Positions 15,973 to 26,324 of a stretch of 64,000 bases of DNA are shown in pieces. Position 1 is the first letter of the stretch. The number at the start of each line of letters is the position of its first letter. The translations under genes and the position numbers were made by a program. The notes below the pieces were generated by a model that worked only from the letters and a program-made list of their open reading frames with translations, did no database searches and was not told the DNA's origin. This DNA is from Gloeobacter violaceus PCC 7421 (lineage in GTDB: Bacteria > Cyanobacteriota > Cyanobacteriia > Gloeobacterales > Gloeobacteraceae), in contig NC_005125.1 of NCBI RefSeq assembly GCF_000011385.1, positions 1,178,001 through 1,242,000 of the forward strand. Direction: 5' to 3'.

Positions 15973-16641
15973 ATGAACACACAACCTAACCAGCCATTGA
16001 CGTCGGCGAACGAAACATTCGAGGACGTTCTTCGCTTCTGGTTTCCCGAAGGCGACGGCCCACCGATCACCCGGCAGCGCTTCGAATGGTGGTTTCGCGG
16101 GGGAGCGAATGCCGAGGTGATTTCCCGGTTTGCGCCGCTCTTCGCGCGGGCCGAGCGCGGTGAGCTGAACGATTGGTCCGCCGCTCCACGCTCCCGGCTC
16201 GCCCTCATCATCGTCCTGGATCAGTTTTCACGCACCATCCATCGCGGCACCGCCCGAGCTTTCGCCCTGGATCCGCCGGCCCTCGGCCTAGCGCTCGAAG
16301 GCATCCGCATCGGGCATTACGCTGCCCTTACGACGCCCTGGCAAAAGACATTCTTCTTCTTGCCTCTCGGGCATTGCGAGGAGCTTGCCCACCTGCAGAT
16401 AGTCGCCGAACTCGCAAAGGCGCTTATCGAGGCGGAGCCGCGGGCGGATCACGAGCTACTGGAGTTCTCGGCCGACCAGGCTCGCTCGCATCGCGAGGTG
16501 ATCGCCCGCTTCGGTCGCCATCCGCATCGCAACGCCGCTCTGGGGCGCGAATCGACCCCGGCGGAACTGGAATACCTGGCGAGCGGTCAGCTCGTTCACA
16601 CCCGTTCTCTAGAAGATTGGCAAAAGACCACAGGAATCTAG
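15973..16641 (+). CDS. DUF924 family protein
   Basis: The 222-residue helical protein has the family landmarks: VLRFWFPEGDG at the N-terminus, then RFEWWFRGG, ALIIVLDQFSRTIHRGTARAFALDPPAL, FFFLPLGHCEELAHL, and a terminal repetition of HRNAALGRESTPAELEYL. DUF924 proteins have a TPR-like fold and no known function. ATG 15973 is preceded by AAAGAGGT at the right distance. A Uma2 gene follows after 42 bases on the same strand. Confidence 0.88.
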   Translation: MNTQPNQPLTSANETFEDVLRFWFPEGDGPPITRQRFEWWFRGGANAEVISRFAPLFARAERGELNDWSAAPRSRLALIIVLDQFSRTIHRGTARAFALDPPALGLALEGIRIGHYAALTTPWQKTFFFLPLGHCEELAHLQIVAELAKALIEAEPRADHELLEFSADQARSHREVIARFGRHPHRNAALGRESTPAELEYLASGQLVHTRSLEDWQKTTGI

Positions 16642-16683
16642 CCGGATGACACAATTAACTCAATGCACTGGAGAACGTCAGTT

Positions 16684-17280
16684 ATGACCACTGCCAAGAG
16701 ATTGACGTTCGAGCAATACCTCGAATGGGACGATGGCACCGACAAACGCTATGCACTGGTGGATGGGAGGTTGATCGAGTTGCCGCCAGAGTCAGAACCC
16801 AATGCGTCCCTTGCCAACTTCCTCTTCCTCCAACTTGCCAGTGCTGGAGTGCCGTTTCGCCAAATTCAACCCCATAGCTGTGAACTTCAGGTACCAGTCT
16901 TACAACCCGGCGATCCAGCCAATCGCTATCCAGACCTGGTAATTTTGCGGGAGGAGCACCTGGAACTGACCCGCAGGCGCCTCACTGTCACCTTCGATAT
17001 GCTGCCTCCCTATCTAGTAGTCGAAGTTGTTTCACCAGGAGAACGCAACCGCGAGCGCGACTATGGACGCAAGCGAAGACAGTATGCAGCCCGCGGGATC
17101 CCGGAATACTGGCTGCTCGATCTCCATGAAGATGCCATTACTGTTCTGCAGCTGGACGAGGGCACCTACTGCAATGTCGGCAAATTTGAAGGCAGCGCTC
17201 AAATTCAGTCGCCAAAACTTGCGGAGATGGGCATTGCTGTTGTGCTAACGGCGGGACAAGTTCTGAATGCAGTCAAGTAG
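16684..17280 (+). CDS. Uma2 family protein (DUF820)
   Basis: The 198-residue protein carries the Uma2 layout: LTFEQYLEWDDGTDKRYALVDGRLIELPPES, then NRYPDLVILREEHLEL, then PPYLVVEVVSPGERNRERDYGRKRRQYAARGIPEYWLLDL. The PD and (E)VxS residues of the nuclease-like site are intact. ATG 16684 gives the usual family N-terminus; ATG 16663 would add seven residues. It belongs to a different subgroup from the genes at 2111 and 29222, judging by the EL-EPxxNA segment. Confidence 0.87.
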   Translation: MTTAKRLTFEQYLEWDDGTDKRYALVDGRLIELPPESEPNASLANFLFLQLASAGVPFRQIQPHSCELQVPVLQPGDPANRYPDLVILREEHLELTRRRLTVTFDMLPPYLVVEVVSPGERNRERDYGRKRRQYAARGIPEYWLLDLHEDAITVLQLDEGTYCNVGKFEGSAQIQSPKLAEMGIAVVLTAGQVLNAVK

Positions 17281-17310
17281 GCACCCTCGCAAAAACAGCT
17301 CCTGACTCAC

Positions 17311-18762
17311 TCAGCTGAACCACTCGGTGTGGAAGACTCCTTCTTTGTCGATGCGCTCGTAGGTGTGGGCGCCGAAGTAGTCGCGCTGGGCCTGGGTGAG
17401 GTTGAGGGGCAGTTGGGCTGTGCGGTAGGCGTCGTAGTAGGCAAGGGACGCACCCGTGGCGTAGGCTGGGATGCCCAGTTGGGCGGCCGTCTGTACCGCG
17501 TAGCGCCAGTTGGCCTGGCGCGCCTGAATATCGCCGCTGAATTCGCTGTCGATGAGCAAGTTGGTGAGGGCCGGGTCGCGCAGGAAAGCGTTTTTGATCT
17601 TATCCAGGAAGATGGCCCGGATGATGCAGCCGCCCTTCCAGATGCGCGCCAGTTCAGAAAGGTTGAGGTGGTAGTCGTACTCGTGGGAAGCGGCTTTGAG
17701 CAGGGCCATCCCCTGGGCGTAGGAGCAGATCTTGGCGCAGTAGAGCGCGTCGCGCACCGCATCGATAAATTGTTTCTTCTCGCCCGTAAACGGAGGCCGC
17801 TCCGGACCGCTCAGGATTTTGGAAGCGGCCACCCGTTCGCTTTTGTAGGCCGAGAGGATGCGCGATTCGACTGCGGCGTTGATGGTCGGAATCGGAATAC
17901 CCAGATCGTAGGCGTTCTGGCTGGTCCACTTGCCGGTGCCTTTTTGGCCCGCTTTGTCGAGGATCAAGTCCACCAGCGGCTTGCCGGTCTCGGGGTCGAT
18001 CTTGGTAAAAATGTCGGCGGTGATCTCGATCAAAAACGACTTGAGTTCCCCTGCGTTCCACTCGGCAAAGATGTCGTGCAGTTCGGCGGCCCCCAGACCC
18101 AGGGTCTGGCGCAGCAGGTCGTAGGCTTCGGCGATGAGTTGCATGTCGCCGTACTCGATGCCGTTGTGGACCATCTTCACGTAGTGGCCGGCGCCGCGCG
18201 GGCCGATATAGGTGACGCAGGGGCCGTCGTCGACCTGGGCGGCAATCTGGGTGAGAATCGGGGCCAGATCGTCGTAGGCGGTCTTCGGTCCGCCGGGCAT
18301 CAGGCTGGGACCCTTGAGGGCACCCTCTTCGCCGCCCGAGACCCCCATGCCCACGAAGCGCAATCCGAGCGCTTCGATCTCGCCGGAGCGCTTCTCGGTA
18401 TCGGTAAACAGCGAGTTGCCGCCGTCGATGATCACGTCGTCTTTTTCGAGCAGCGGCTTGAGCTGGTCGATCACCGCATCGACCGGAGCGCCGGCCTTGA
18501 CCAGGATGATGATTTTGCGGGGGCGCTCCATGGAGGCGACGAATTCTTCCATGGTGAAAGTCGGGTAGAGCGCCTTGCCCCGGGCGCGGCCTTCGGCCAG
18601 TTCTTGGGTTTTAGCGGCGGTGCGGTTGTAGACCGAGATTGGAAAACCGTGGTTGGCAATGTTGAGCGCCAGATTCTCGCCCATCACCGCAAGCCCGATC
18701 AGCCCAATGCTGGGTTTTTCGTGGGTCGCCTGCGCGCCGGATTGCAGAGCCGATGTTTCCAT
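17311..18762 (-). CDS. gnd: 6-phosphogluconate dehydrogenase (decarboxylating)
   Basis: The 483-residue enzyme converts 6-phosphogluconate to ribulose 5-phosphate, CO2 and NADPH in the oxidative pentose phosphate pathway, the main night-time sugar-burning route of cyanobacteria. The N-terminal Rossmann motif is [20 protein letters not shown] with VYNRT. Other landmarks are [16 protein letters not shown], the substrate-binding [21 protein letters not shown] and [11 protein letters not shown]. Length is normal. It is transcribed away from thiC, sharing a 216-base intergenic region. Confidence 0.97.
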   Translation of the reverse strand: METSALQSGAQATHEKPSIGLIGLAVMGENLALNIANHGFPISVYNRTAAKTQELAEGRARGKALYPTFTMEEFVASMERPRKIIILVKAGAPVDAVIDQLKPLLEKDDVIIDGGNSLFTDTEKRSGEIEALGLRFVGMGVSGGEEGALKGPSLMPGGPKTAYDDLAPILTQIAAQVDDGPCVTYIGPRGAGHYVKMVHNGIEYGDMQLIAEAYDLLRQTLGLGAAELHDIFAEWNAGELKSFLIEITADIFTKIDPETGKPLVDLILDKAGQKGTGKWTSQNAYDLGIPIPTINAAVESRILSAYKSERVAASKILSGPERPPFTGEKKQFIDAVRDALYCAKICSYAQGMALLKAASHEYDYHLNLSELARIWKGGCIIRAIFLDKIKNAFLRDPALTNLLIDSEFSGDIQARQANWRYAVQTAAQLGIPAYATGASLAYYDAYRTAQLPLNLTQAQRDYFGAHTYERIDKEGVFHTEWFS

Positions 18763-18795
18763 AGAAATCGCTTCCTTTGTTCAGTCCCAGTCTAG

Positions 18796-20358
<1,563 letters not shown>

Positions 20359-20376
20359 GACTTCGGATTTATTTTG

Positions 20377-20403
20377 AAAGGGATGTCATCAAGGCATCCC
20401 TTT
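20377..20403 (+). terminator. Hairpin terminator after thiC
   Basis: AAAGGGATG at 20377-20385 pairs with CATCCCTTT at 20395-20403 over a 9-base loop. It lies 19 bases after the thiC stop codon. It also lies before the converging ATPase operon on the other strand, and could serve both. Confidence 0.7.
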
Positions 20404-20489
20404 CGCTTAAGTAAAACGCACTAACTGAAAAGATCCTCCTCAGACAGCCCTGGGCTTCTGAGCCGTACTGCGCACAACCAAGAACTGCC

Positions 20490-22547
20490 CTAACGTGCAA
20501 TCATTGCCTGCTCTTCTCGAATCCGCCGAAGAACGTCTTGGCCAATCTCATTAATTTCTTGAGCGAACAAAGGTTGTTCATTCAAATGCATTCGCAAGCC
20601 TGCTTCCAAAGGTTGGAGTACTTCACGAACATTAGATTCAACTATCAGTTCCAACACCTCGCGAGTGTAACCTGCAGCAGCAGCGGTTACGACGAATTTG
20701 CTTACTGCTTGTAGAACATCTCTGTCAGAAGCAACCCTGGTTATGAGTGAGCTTAACAAGCCTAGCCCATGGACCCATTTATTTCGCATGCAAAAGATAT
20801 CGGCCATGCCGTACACTACTTCCCACCTGTCTTCCAACTTAGAATGTTCAATCGCATTATCGTATGCGAGTTCTGATTCTTGCATACGAAGCTGCCTTTC
20901 AAGCAAATCACCAAGTTCGAACCAAGCAACTGCACTGTAAGGATTGAGCTCTATTGACGTTCTAAGTGATTTTTCTGCTTGAGCGTAGCGTTTGGATTTA
21001 ACCATTATTCTGCCAAGCACAATCCATGCTATATGATTTGCTGGCTCTAGTTGAATTGCTCTTCTACACAACTGTTCTGCTTCCTCACTATCTCCGCGTA
21101 AAACTAAAAGGAGCGATAGAGCGAGCATCGCAGTAAAGTTTTCAGGCTCGTTTTGAATGATTTGCTTTAGCATAATTTCCATAACTTTGATTTTTTCGTC
21201 ATAGAGTTCTTTGCGTATGTTCTCAGGAAAGACCGAATTACTAGTGAAGTCAGATGGAGTAGATATTATGAGCTTTGCTCTTATCATTGGGTTGCTCGTC
21301 AGCTTTATTATTTCTTGATAAGCCCAGTAATGATACTGGCGATCTTCTGGATCAAGCTTGCAAGCTTCTTCAGCGAGTTTAACCACGGTGGTTACTAAAG
21401 ATTCATCTTTGTAGAATTGGATCATGAAATCAACCACTGCCCGAACACGCCTAGATGGATGACTCTGCTGTCGCATTAAATAATAAATATTGAATAGCCT
21501 TTCTGCAGCTTGGTAAAGCTTTTTATGACCCGATTCACGGTTTACCGTAACTGCACCACGGTTTACAAGGCGTCCGAGTAATGCGCTGACGGTACTTGTG
21601 TTCATTCGAGCGGCTTTTGCAATCTCACTAGCATTGGCAGGATCCCATTGTTCTAGAAGGGCAACGAACACCTTGCGCTCGCTAGGTGCCAGAGAATCGA
21701 GTTGACTTTTGAAATAAGGTGTGTAGTTATCGATTAATTGGGCAAGGTTGCTCATCAGCTCTTTGAAGGAAAGATGTTTTGCGAAGCCTGCTAAAATGCT
21801 CAAGAGACGAGGGCTTCCACCGGTCAAAATCTGAAGTGGTCTGATGTGCTCAATCGAGATATTTTCACCTGTTATTACTATCCAAAGCATCTGACATTCT
21901 TGAGTGTTTAAGGGCTCCAGTTTGTAGATTACGAAAAACTCAAACCAGGCTCTTCCAATATTCTTTATTGCTTCGAACTGTTGTGTTGCTGTGCCAAGTA
22001 ACATTAGGCGGTTTTCAGTCTGCATCGTATGACGCAGATCCCAATCATCGCCTGCCTTTAGTTGCTCACCCAGGAGCATATTGAGGTTTTCAACTATAAG
22101 TACAAGGCGCTTTCTCTGTTCATCGGCAAAGTCCATAAGCTGGGTAAGTGCGCGATCTCGAAGCCGCTTGTTGTCCATTTCACTTTTTAAGTCCTCGTAA
22201 GCCTGTTGCCAACGCTGCTCCTGAGTTTGCTCGCCCACGTAGAATAAAGCTTCAAGCCAAAATTCACCGGGACTCGTTACTCTGTAAGACTCCTCAGCAA
22301 AGACAATTGGATACCAGTGAGAACTGAGATCTGGATTGCTTCTGATCTCGGAGGCAACTCTACGCACCAGCATTGTTTTTCCAGAACCACGCGGACCAAC
22401 AATAAGAATATTTTGATTCGATGAATTTATATTGTCATGAAGTGTCTCTTTTATAAGGGTGAGAATGTGAGTGCGGATGACAAAATAACGATTGAGCTCC
22501 TCGTCATCAACGAATCCTGGATTGTATCTTAAAGGTTGTTTAACCAT
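20490..22547 (-). CDS. P-loop ATPase with winged helix and TPR repeats (second gene of a two-ATPase operon)
   Basis: The 685-residue protein has three parts. Residues 1-300 form an AAA/STAND-like ATPase with Walker A VGPRGSGKTMLVRR (about 51-64) and a Walker-B-like hydrophobic strand RLVLIVENLNMLL. Residues about 300-365 look like a MarR-like winged helix (NASEIAKAARMNTSTVSALLGRLVNRGAVT). The remainder is helical, with TPR units such as AMLALSLLLVLRGDSEEAEQLCRRAIQLEPANHIAW and LRTSIELNPYSAVAWFELGDLLERQ. It starts 3 bases after the stop of the partner ATPase, so the two are translationally linked. Composition is much more AT-rich than adjacent gnd/thiC, implying transfer. Biological role is unknown; a sensor or defence role is a guess. 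Confidence 0.7.
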   Translation of the reverse strand: MVKQPLRYNPGFVDDEELNRYFVIRTHILTLIKETLHDNINSSNQNILIVGPRGSGKTMLVRRVASEIRSNPDLSSHWYPIVFAEESYRVTSPGEFWLEALFYVGEQTQEQRWQQAYEDLKSEMDNKRLRDRALTQLMDFADEQRKRLVLIVENLNMLLGEQLKAGDDWDLRHTMQTENRLMLLGTATQQFEAIKNIGRAWFEFFVIYKLEPLNTQECQMLWIVITGENISIEHIRPLQILTGGSPRLLSILAGFAKHLSFKELMSNLAQLIDNYTPYFKSQLDSLAPSERKVFVALLEQWDPANASEIAKAARMNTSTVSALLGRLVNRGAVTVNRESGHKKLYQAAERLFNIYYLMRQQSHPSRRVRAVVDFMIQFYKDESLVTTVVKLAEEACKLDPEDRQYHYWAYQEIIKLTSNPMIRAKLIISTPSDFTSNSVFPENIRKELYDEKIKVMEIMLKQIIQNEPENFTAMLALSLLLVLRGDSEEAEQLCRRAIQLEPANHIAWIVLGRIMVKSKRYAQAEKSLRTSIELNPYSAVAWFELGDLLERQLRMQESELAYDNAIEHSKLEDRWEVVYGMADIFCMRNKWVHGLGLLSSLITRVASDRDVLQAVSKFVVTAAAAGYTREVLELIVESNVREVLQPLEAGLRMHLNEQPLFAQEINEIGQDVLRRIREEQAMIAR

Positions 22548-22550
22548 AAT

Positions 22551-23774
22551 CTATTTTCCTCGCGCAGAAGCAGGAACAAACAGTAAACTGTATTGTGCTC
22601 GCCACCATTCCTGCACCAGTTTGGACACAAACCTGTAAGTATTTGATTGTTGGTACATGTAGCCGTCATGCTCCAGGATCAGTAAGATTTCTCGAGCAAT
22701 GACGACCGGTTGCTTGTATTCTAAACAAAACACCTGGATGGCGGCCGCAGATAATTTCCCAGTGACTGCGGCTTCTGTTAAAAATTCCAAAGCAATTGGG
22801 TGCAATTCTGGCCCCAATACCAACTTCAGACGTTCTTCCAGATGGCTGAGTTCTGCATGGCCGCGTCTTGCGAGCATCTCTCTTTCGTAAACTTCCGCAA
22901 CGAGCGTCTTAGGTATATGCGTTAAGCCCTCTCGAACGCAAACGGTACGAACCTGCTGAAAGAAAAGCTGCACATGGTAAGGTACGCACCTACCTAAGCA
23001 GTCGACAAAATACTCTAATGCATCACCATCGAAGGTGAGTGAGTATTCTTCTGCTAACGCTTCAACACAACTTTTGACAACGGTTGGTTCCCACAGTCCT
23101 ATAGAAAAAGGCGTTAGATGATTGATGGTCGCACTGAGACCTACCTGGCGCAAAATTGGTTCAAGTCCAATTGATCCTGTAACCACAAGTCTAATTTTTT
23201 CTCTGTGCTTAAGACTGTTGGCTCTCAACCATGATAGAAAAGCATCTGTTTGCCCACGACGCTCTGGTGTCATCTGATAATCGCTGCCTTTTAGCAGACG
23301 GCTTACCAAAATTGGAACTTCGTCAAGGAAAATAACCACTGGCTTGTCGGATTCTGCTAATTTATCGAAAAGTTGGTCTCCTTTGGCTTGCCAGCTGCCC
23401 TCGGTCATGCCAGTGCGCAATGTCACTTTCAATTCACTGAGTTGGAGTGAATCAATTTGACGAGCTGCATTATTCAGCACATTTGAGAATATCCCTGTTA
23501 TCTTTTCCCATAGCGAACTGTTCCGGGTCGCTGCTGCTAGTTCAGCAATTGCGTCAACGACGGAATGGGCACTCTGTAGATCTATTTGCAAGCACAAATA
23601 TCGGTCTTTTATGGTCTCGGCAGCTTGCTCCATCAAGCTGGTTTTTCCGATTCGCCTTTGCGCAATAATTAGTACATGAGCTTTTTCATCCAACAGCTGA
23701 ATTAAGCCATTCAGCTCTTTCTCACGGTTCCAAAAACGCTCACCTTTAACAGGGTTGCCTACCGTCAGCTTCAC
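22551..23774 (-). CDS. AAA-family (archaeal-ATPase-like) P-loop protein (first gene of a two-ATPase operon)
   Basis: The 407-residue protein begins with FWNREKELNGLIQLLDEKAHVLIIAQRRIGKTSLMEQA, giving a Walker A of the form QRRIGKTS at about 38-45. KPVVIFLDEVPIL is the Walker B with a DE pair, and RLVVTGSIGL is a sensor-1-like strand. This is the layout of archaeal-type MoxR/Orc-like STAND ATPases. The C-terminal third (about 260-400) is helical, with a winged-helix-like segment (KLSAAAIQVFCLEYKQPVVIAREILLILEHDGYM). It is followed by the ATPase-TPR gene after 3 bases. A 35-bp dyad lies just upstream. The gene is AT-rich compared with its surroundings. Confidence 0.75.
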   Translation of the reverse strand: MKLTVGNPVKGERFWNREKELNGLIQLLDEKAHVLIIAQRRIGKTSLMEQAAETIKDRYLCLQIDLQSAHSVVDAIAELAAATRNSSLWEKITGIFSNVLNNAARQIDSLQLSELKVTLRTGMTEGSWQAKGDQLFDKLAESDKPVVIFLDEVPILVSRLLKGSDYQMTPERRGQTDAFLSWLRANSLKHREKIRLVVTGSIGLEPILRQVGLSATINHLTPFSIGLWEPTVVKSCVEALAEEYSLTFDGDALEYFVDCLGRCVPYHVQLFFQQVRTVCVREGLTHIPKTLVAEVYEREMLARRGHAELSHLEERLKLVLGPELHPIALEFLTEAAVTGKLSAAAIQVFCLEYKQPVVIAREILLILEHDGYMYQQSNTYRFVSKLVQEWWRAQYSLLFVPASARGK

Positions 23775-23806
23775 ATCATACCTCGCTCAAATCCCGATCC
23801 GGGTTC

Positions 23807-23841
23807 TCACAACAAATTTGATGCCATCAGATCTGTTGTGA
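23807..23841. promoter_or_regulatory. 35-bp imperfect palindrome upstream of the two-ATPase operon
   Basis: The outer arms TCACAACA (23807-23814) and TGTTGTGA (23834-23841) are exact complements. The inner part is also symmetric, with only two mismatched pairs and the central base unpaired. It ends 33 bases before the ATPase start codon (23774, minus strand). It could be an operator for a dimeric regulator, or a stem in the 5' leader. Confidence 0.55.
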
Positions 23842-23978
23842 AGATAGCCTCGATCGCCTCCCACTGTCAAGGGCGAGAAGAAGCACTACTTTCCGCTTCT
23901 TGCCTTGAATTTGGAACTAGAGGATGATAAAAGCCGCTCTAGAAGGACGGGGCCTGTAGCCCATTGCCAAGGGTCAAT

Positions 23979-24068
23979 ATGAAGAACAACGATGTGCGGC
24001 GCGGTCTGGCTATCGTGGCTGCCCATCAGGAACTGCTGATTGCAAAGTGGAGGGAGATCCATGGCTGA
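23979..24068 (+). pseudogene. Fragment resembling the C-terminus of a DUF4160 protein
   Basis: A 29-codon frame (ATG 23979, TGA 24066-24068) reads RRGLAIVAAHQELLIAKWREIHG. This resembles the C-terminal helix of DUF4160 proteins (pattern LA.V..H..EL...W). DUF4160 genes normally precede DUF2442 genes, and here the frame overlaps the DUF2442 start by 8 bases (ATGGCTGA). The upstream two thirds of a DUF4160 gene are not visible. It is probably a truncated partner; a tiny leader peptide is the alternative. Confidence 0.4.
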
Positions 24069-24516
24069 ATACGACGCTTCAGCGCTTGAGCGCGCTATTG
24101 AGAGTGCGCGCGAAGCAGGACAGGCTCGCCAACTTGCGGGACCGCTCGCTGAGCGAGTCCGGTACGATGGCCGCAGCCGAACCCTCGTGATCTACCTGAA
24201 CACTGGTTATGGGGTGATGATCCCGGTGCGCTCACTCCAGGGTCTGGCTGGCGCCACCTCGCAGCAATTGCGGGAGGTGACCTTTAGCCCCTCGCGCACC
24301 GGTATACGCTTCCCGGCGCTCGATGCCGTCTTCAGCCTCGACGGACTGCTCAAGGGCATCTTCGGCACCGAGCGATGGATGCAGGATCTGCGCACCGCAG
24401 CCGCCAAGGGTGGTTCCGCCCGCAGCGCGGCCAAAATCAACGCCGCCCGCGCAAACGGCAAAAAGGGTGGCAGACCCCGCAAGCAGCAGCCACACCTGGT
24501 CGTTGCGCCTGAATAA
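24061..24516 (+). CDS. DUF2442 domain protein
   Basis: The 151-residue protein has the DUF2442 core in the middle: VRYDGRSRTLVIYLNTGYGVMIPVRSLQGLAGATSQQLREVTFSPSRTGIRFPALDAVFSLDGLLKGIFG. A basic, low-complexity tail follows (SARSAAKINAARANGKKGGRPRKQ), resembling an AT-hook-like GRPRK. DUF2442 proteins pair with DUF4160 in proposed toxin-antitoxin-like cassettes; here only a fragment of the partner is present (23979-24068). ATG 24061 is preceded by a good GGAGGGAG site. A second copy of the tail-coding DNA lies at 26256-26322. Confidence 0.8.
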   Translation: MAEYDASALERAIESAREAGQARQLAGPLAERVRYDGRSRTLVIYLNTGYGVMIPVRSLQGLAGATSQQLREVTFSPSRTGIRFPALDAVFSLDGLLKGIFGTERWMQDLRTAAAKGGSARSAAKINAARANGKKGGRPRKQQPHLVVAPE

Positions 24517-24677
24517 CTGCAGTCTGCCACCAGGGCAAGGTCAAGTTGTAAACCCATAGAGCCGAAGGGCTTAAGCCGTACTTACAGATAAATATTCTCT
24601 CGCACGTAGCTAGACTGGCGATCGTCCGCTATGCTCTCTGTAGTCGGTCTATATCTATCTTGCACCGGTCAATTTCT

Positions 24678-26192
24678 GTGAATCTTCCCCTGGTCCATCG
24701 TGCCTACGAACATGGCCCCAGAACTGCGATCGTTACCGCTGACGGGCAATTTTCCTATCAGGATCTGCTTAGCCTTTCCAGTCAGGTCGCAACCCGGCTT
24801 CTCGATGGTGCCGACGATTTGCGGGAGCAGCGGGTTGCCTCTCTGGTGCCGGCAGGTTTTGAGTATGTCGCGACCCAGTGGGGTATCTGGCGGGCAGGCG
24901 GCATTGCAGTGCCCTTGTGTGTTTCCCATCCACGGCCCGAACTGGAGTATGTGATTACCAACTCCGGCGCGTCCATTGTGATCGCCCATCCTAGTTTTGA
25001 ATCACTCCTACGTCCGATCGCCGAGGCACATCAACTGCGTTTTATCCTCACCTCCGAATCCCTGCCCCCTGACACAGCGCAACTACCGGAAGTTGAGCCC
25101 ACCAGACGCGCCTTGATTCTCTACACCAGCGGCACCACCGGAAAACCCAAGGGAGTCGTGACAACCCACGGCAATATCCAGGCACAGGTCACTAGCCTGA
25201 TTTCAGCCTGGGAATGGACATCCGGCGATCGCATCTTGCATGTCCTGCCGTTGCATCACATTCACGGCATTGTCAATGTGTTGACTTGCGCGTTGTGGGC
25301 CGGTGCCGAGTGCCACATGCTCAGCAAATTTGATGCCGAGACCGTTTGGGAGCATATTTGCGAGGGAAACTTCACTCTGTTTATGGCGGTTCCCACCATC
25401 TACACAAAACTTATTGCGACTTGGGAAAAAGCCGCTGGCGACCGGCAAATGGATATGTCCAGAGGCTGCGCCGGGATGCGATTGATGGTAAGCGGCTCGG
25501 CGGCCCTACCTGTCCAAGTTCTAGAGCGATGGACGCACATCAGTGGCCACTTTCTGCTGGAGCGCTACGGCATGACCGAAATTGGAATGGCACTCTCGAA
25601 TCCGCTCCACGGTCAACGACGGGCAGGCTATGTCGGAATGGCTTTGCCTCAAGTGGACGTGAGATTGGTGGATGAAAGCGGAGTTTCTGTTCCGGCAGGA
25701 ACGCCCGGAGAAATCCAGGTGAAGGGCCCGGGTGTATTTTTGGAATATTGGCAGAAACCGGAAGCAACCGCCAAAGCCTTTCAAGATGGCTGGTTCTGCA
25801 CAGGCGATCTCGCTGTCGTTGAGCAAGATTGCTATCGCATTCTGGGGCGGATCAGCGTCGATATTATCAAAACCGGAGGCTACAAAGTTTCAGCTTTGGA
25901 AATTGAGGAAGTCCTGCGCACCCATCCCGACATTCAGGAGTGCGCCGTGGTTGGGGTGGCCGATCCGGAATGGGGAGAGCGGGTCTGTGGGGCATTGGTC
26001 CTGCAATCAGGCTGCAATTTGGCGTTAGAACCTTTCCGCAGCTGGGCAAAAGAACGTCTGGCAGCTTACAAAGTGCCGACTCGAATCCTGAGTGTCGAAG
26101 AGTTACCCCGCAATGCGATGGGGAAAGTCACCAAGCCGGCCGTGGCACAACTCTTTCGCGCCCAACAAATTGCTGAATCGCAACCAGCATAG
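24678..26192 (+). CDS. AMP-forming acyl-CoA synthetase, malonyl-CoA-synthetase-like
   Basis: The roughly 504-residue protein is an ANL-superfamily ligase. It has the AMP-binding P-loop LILYTSGTTGKPKGVVTTHGN, RYGMTEIGMA, the hinge region WFCTGDLAVVEQDCYRILGRISVDIIKTGGYKVSALEIEEVL, and the catalytic lysine near the C-terminus in PRNAMGKVTKPAV. The string LPLHHIHGIVNVL is characteristic of the MatB/ACSF3 malonyl-CoA synthetase group. I prefer GTG 24678 (VNLPLVHRAYEHGPR) because homologs begin there; TTG 24660 is also in frame. It is flanked on both sides by related DUF2442 3'-end sequences. Confidence 0.85.
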   Translation: MNLPLVHRAYEHGPRTAIVTADGQFSYQDLLSLSSQVATRLLDGADDLREQRVASLVPAGFEYVATQWGIWRAGGIAVPLCVSHPRPELEYVITNSGASIVIAHPSFESLLRPIAEAHQLRFILTSESLPPDTAQLPEVEPTRRALILYTSGTTGKPKGVVTTHGNIQAQVTSLISAWEWTSGDRILHVLPLHHIHGIVNVLTCALWAGAECHMLSKFDAETVWEHICEGNFTLFMAVPTIYTKLIATWEKAAGDRQMDMSRGCAGMRLMVSGSAALPVQVLERWTHISGHFLLERYGMTEIGMALSNPLHGQRRAGYVGMALPQVDVRLVDESGVSVPAGTPGEIQVKGPGVFLEYWQKPEATAKAFQDGWFCTGDLAVVEQDCYRILGRISVDIIKTGGYKVSALEIEEVLRTHPDIQECAVVGVADPEWGERVCGALVLQSGCNLALEPFRSWAKERLAAYKVPTRILSVEELPRNAMGKVTKPAVAQLFRAQQIAESQPA

Positions 26193-26255
26193 GCTGTCTA
26201 CTCAGTGGTTCAGTTGCATGTGTGGAAATTCCCGGTTGCAAACGATCCCGCTGCC

Positions 26256-26322
26256 GCCAGGGGTGGTTCTGCCCGCAGCACGACCAAAATCAACGCCGCG
26301 GGCGCGGATGGCAACAGGGGTG
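26256..26322 (+). pseudogene. Second copy of the DUF2442 3' end
   Basis: Bases 26256-26322 repeat the tail of the DUF2442 gene (about 24409-24475), by eye at roughly 85 percent: GGTGGTTC.GCCCGCAGC, then CCAAAATCAACGCCGC, then AGGGTGGC. Only the basic C-terminal tail is represented and no start or DUF2442 core is present. It lies between the ligase and the amine oxidase gene, in direct orientation with the intact copy. Confidence 0.7.
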
Positions 26323-26324
26323 GC

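Noticed and set aside
17329-18795. 488-codon open frame antisense to gnd
   Set aside because: The gnd protein is unmistakable on the other strand. The antisense frame reflects its codon usage.
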